Origin: SCTD01 sp963781675
GTDB lineage: Bacteria; Actinomycetota; Actinomycetes; Mycobacteriales; SCTD01
Assembly (NCBI GenBank): GCA_963781675.1
Contig: CAWAGF010000001.1
Coordinates: forward strand, 1,054,001-1,118,000
Reading direction: 5' to 3'
DNA length: 64,000 nucleotides
Shown here: positions 62,383 through 64,000 of the stretch, in pieces
Numbering within the stretch: the stretch's first letter is position 1
Layout of the letters: each line of letters begins with the position of its first letter
Position numbers and translations under genes: made by a program
Notes under the pieces: model-generated
What the model was told of the DNA's origin: nothing
Databases searched by the model: none
Seen by the model: the letters and a program-made list of their open reading frames with translations, nothing else

Positions 62383-63560
62383 GCGGGACCGAGCACGAGC
62401 GAGCCGTTGTGGCCGCCGAAGCCGAACGAGTTGCTGATCGTCGGGCCGGGCTCCCACGCCCGCGGCTCGAGCACGACGTCGACCTCGAGGGCGGGGTCGA
62501 CCTGCGTGGTGCCCATCGTCGGCGGCAGCTCCCGGTGCACGAACGACAGCAGGACGCTCGCCGCCTCGAGCGCGCCGGCTGCGCCGAGGCCGTGACCGGT
62601 GACGCCCTTGATGCTCGACACCGGGACCGCGCCCGGCCCGAAGACCGTGCGCACCGCGGAGGCCTCCGCCGCGTCGTTCAGCGGCGTGCTGGTGCCGTGC
62701 GCGTTGACGGCGCGTACGTCCGACGGCTGGAGCTCGGCGTCCTCGAGCGCGAGCCGCATGCAGGCGGCCGCGCCGGCGCCGCCGGGGGAGGGCGCGGTGA
62801 TGTGGTGGGCGTCGCAGGTGGACGCCGCGCCGAGCACCTCGCCGTAGACGCGGGCGCCGCGGGCGAGCGCTGCCTCCCGCTCCTCGAGCACGAGCACGGC
62901 CGCGCCCTCGGCGATGCAGAACCCGTCCCGGCCGGCGTCGAACGGGCGCGACAGCCCGGTCTTCGACAGCGCCGTCATGACGGTGAACGCCGCGACCGTG
63001 GTGGGGGTCATGGACGACTCCGCCCCGCCGGCCAGCACCACGTCGCAGCGGCCGTCGGCCACCATCCGCGCGCCGGCCGACACCGAGTGGGTGCCCGCGG
63101 CGCAGGCGGTGGTCAGCGTCTCGGACGGCCCCTGGAAGCCGTAGCGGAGCGAGACGGCCGCAGCGCCGGCGTTCGGCATGACCATCGGGATGGTGAACGG
63201 CGACACCCGGCCGGGGCCGCGGGCGGCCAGGACGCCGACCTGGGTCTCGAGGGTGCCGACGCCGCCGATGCCGGTGCCGAGCTGCACGCCGACCCGCGAG
63301 GCGGCCACGTCCGGCACGTCACCGCAGTCGTCCAGCGCCATCTGGGCTGCGGCGACGGCGAAGTGGGTGAAGCGGTCGAGGTGGCGCGCCTCCTTGCCGG
63401 AAAGCCACGGCGACGGGTCGAAGTCCTCGACCGTGCGCTCGCGCCGGGCGGCGGGCGTCGTCTGCAGGCCCTTCCAGAAGGCGTCCAGCCCGATGCCCGC
63501 GGGGGACACGACGCCGATGCCGGTGACCACGACGCGGCGGGGGGCGGGAGCGGCGCGCAC
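62379..63560 (-). CDS. fabF: Beta-ketoacyl-ACP synthase II
   Basis: A 393-residue condensing enzyme for fatty-acid elongation. The active triad is complete: Cys153 in TTACAAGTHS, His288 in AVNAHGTSTPLND and His323 in SIKGVTGHGLGAAG, with Lys318. It starts with GTG at 63560. The gene is downstream of acyl carrier protein (three bases apart) and followed by the HisN-like gene. Polyketide ketosynthases are a less likely alternative given the acyl carrier and fabD genes beside it. Confidence 0.92.
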   Translation of the reverse strand: MRAAPAPRRVVVTGIGVVSPAGIGLDAFWKGLQTTPAARRERTVEDFDPSPWLSGKEARHLDRFTHFAVAAAQMALDDCGDVPDVAASRVGVQLGTGIGGVGTLETQVGVLAARGPGRVSPFTIPMVMPNAGAAAVSLRYGFQGPSETLTTACAAGTHSVSAGARMVADGRCDVVLAGGAESSMTPTTVAAFTVMTALSKTGLSRPFDAGRDGFCIAEGAAVLVLEEREAALARGARVYGEVLGAASTCDAHHITAPSPGGAGAAACMRLALEDAELQPSDVRAVNAHGTSTPLNDAAEASAVRTVFGPGAVPVSSIKGVTGHGLGAAGALEAASVLLSFVHRELPPTMGTTQVDPALEVDVVLEPRAWEPGPTISNSFGFGGHNGSLVLGPA

Positions 63561-63563
63561 GGC

Positions 63564-63863
63564 TCAGACCTGCCCTGCGGTGTCCGGGCTCGTGGCGCTC
63601 ACCAGGCGCCCGACCAGCTCGTCGACCATGCCGTACGTCCGGACGTAGCCCCAGGCGTCCTCGGGCAGCGCGATGCCGAAGGCGTCCTCGATCGTCATGC
63701 CCCACTCGATGGCGGCCAGGCTGTCGATGCCGAGGTCGTCGGTGAGCAGGGCGTCCATCCGCAGCTCGGCGGGGCTGACGGACAGCTGCTCGGCCGACAG
63801 CTCCAGCAGCCGTGCGGACAGGTCGGCGGGCGTGGTCACGAGGGGCGATGCTAGTTCCGGCAC
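63564..63863 (-). CDS. Acyl carrier protein
   Basis: A 99-residue carrier protein. The phosphopantetheine site is Ser48 in DDLGIDSLAAIEW. It is a little longer than the usual ACP of about 80 residues and begins MPELASPLVTTPADLS. A GTG at 63839 would give a more normal length. It supplies FabF, three bases downstream. The promoter is shared with the divergent fabD. Confidence 0.88.
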   Translation of the reverse strand: MPELASPLVTTPADLSARLLELSAEQLSVSPAELRMDALLTDDLGIDSLAAIEWGMTIEDAFGIALPEDAWGYVRTYGMVDELVGRLVSATSPDTAGQV

Positions 63864-63878
63864 TGGCAGGATCGCCGC

Positions 63879-64000
63879 GTGAGCACCGCCTTCGTCTTCC
63901 CCGGCCAGGGGTCGCAGCGCCCCGGCATGGGTGCGCCGTGGGAGGGCTCGGCCTGCTGGTCGCTCGTGGAGGAGGCCTCCGACCTGCTCGGCCGCGACGT
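63879..64000 (+). CDS. fabD: Malonyl-CoA:ACP transacylase, 5' part only
   Basis: Forty residues are seen before the window ends. They begin VSTAFVFPGQGSQRPGMG, and FPGQGSQ is the signature of malonyl-CoA-ACP transacylase. The GTG start is 15 bases from the divergent ACP start. It would load malonyl groups on the carrier protein. Confidence 0.87.
   Translation, partial: MSTAFVFPGQGSQRPGMGAPWEGSACWSLVEEASDLLGRD

Overview
The window is about 64 kb of very GC-rich DNA from an actinobacterium (Actinomycetes). Signs are dense coding, many GTG starts, GTGA/ATGA stop-start overlaps, and lineage-typical genes: a UPF0182 protein, a PPA1309-type protein, a YlbL-type PDZ/Lon-like protein, a DUF2342-type metalloprotease, DUF3352 and DUF7455. 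No phage, insertion sequence or CRISPR array was seen. I do not name a genus.

Layout. 1-12.1 kb: the conserved actinobacterial block (metalloprotease, SDR protein, moaE, YlbL-like protein, PPA1309, UPF0182), with an orphan histidine kinase and an ECF sigma factor carrying a membrane-spanning C-terminal extension inserted. 12.3 kb: initiator tRNA-fMet and a strong terminator. 12.5-16.3 kb: a copper module with ECF sigma factor, zf-HC2 anti-sigma factor, CopC-CopD fusion and YcnI-like protein. 16.4-29 kb: mixed genes, including a hemerythrin-esterase fusion, methionine aminopeptidase, SelO, a SpoIID-like protein, a flavin monooxygenase with a possible leader ORF, HU, a SpoIIE-type phosphatase and PgsA.

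29.2-43.4 kb is a nucleoside salvage region. Purine nucleoside phosphorylase, phosphopentomutase-like phosphohexomutase and deoC run on the plus strand. On the minus strand a BMP lipoprotein, an ABC ATPase and two permeases are followed by cytidine deaminase, thymidine phosphorylase, a cupin protein, adenosine deaminase and a second cupin protein. Together they would import nucleosides, deaminate them, split them and feed the pentose into central metabolism.

43.5-64 kb: an MFS transporter, an RsbW-like/PAS regulator, release factor 3, a fused SecDF, a K+/H+ antiporter, MsrA, an acyl-CoA dehydrogenase, transporters, an SDR, a HisN-like phosphatase and a fatty-acid cluster (fabF, acyl carrier protein, divergent fabD cut by the window end).

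Many otherwise well conserved genes are broken by single-base indels, at least about 20 of them between 40.8 and 45.4 kb. Most look like one inserted G or C. I read this as sequencing or assembly error rather than gene decay. The most interesting biology is the membrane-anchored sigma factor coupled to a secreted two-cysteine peptide, the hemerythrin-esterase fusion, and several tiny ORFs coupled to neighbouring genes. I found no clearly new multi-gene system.
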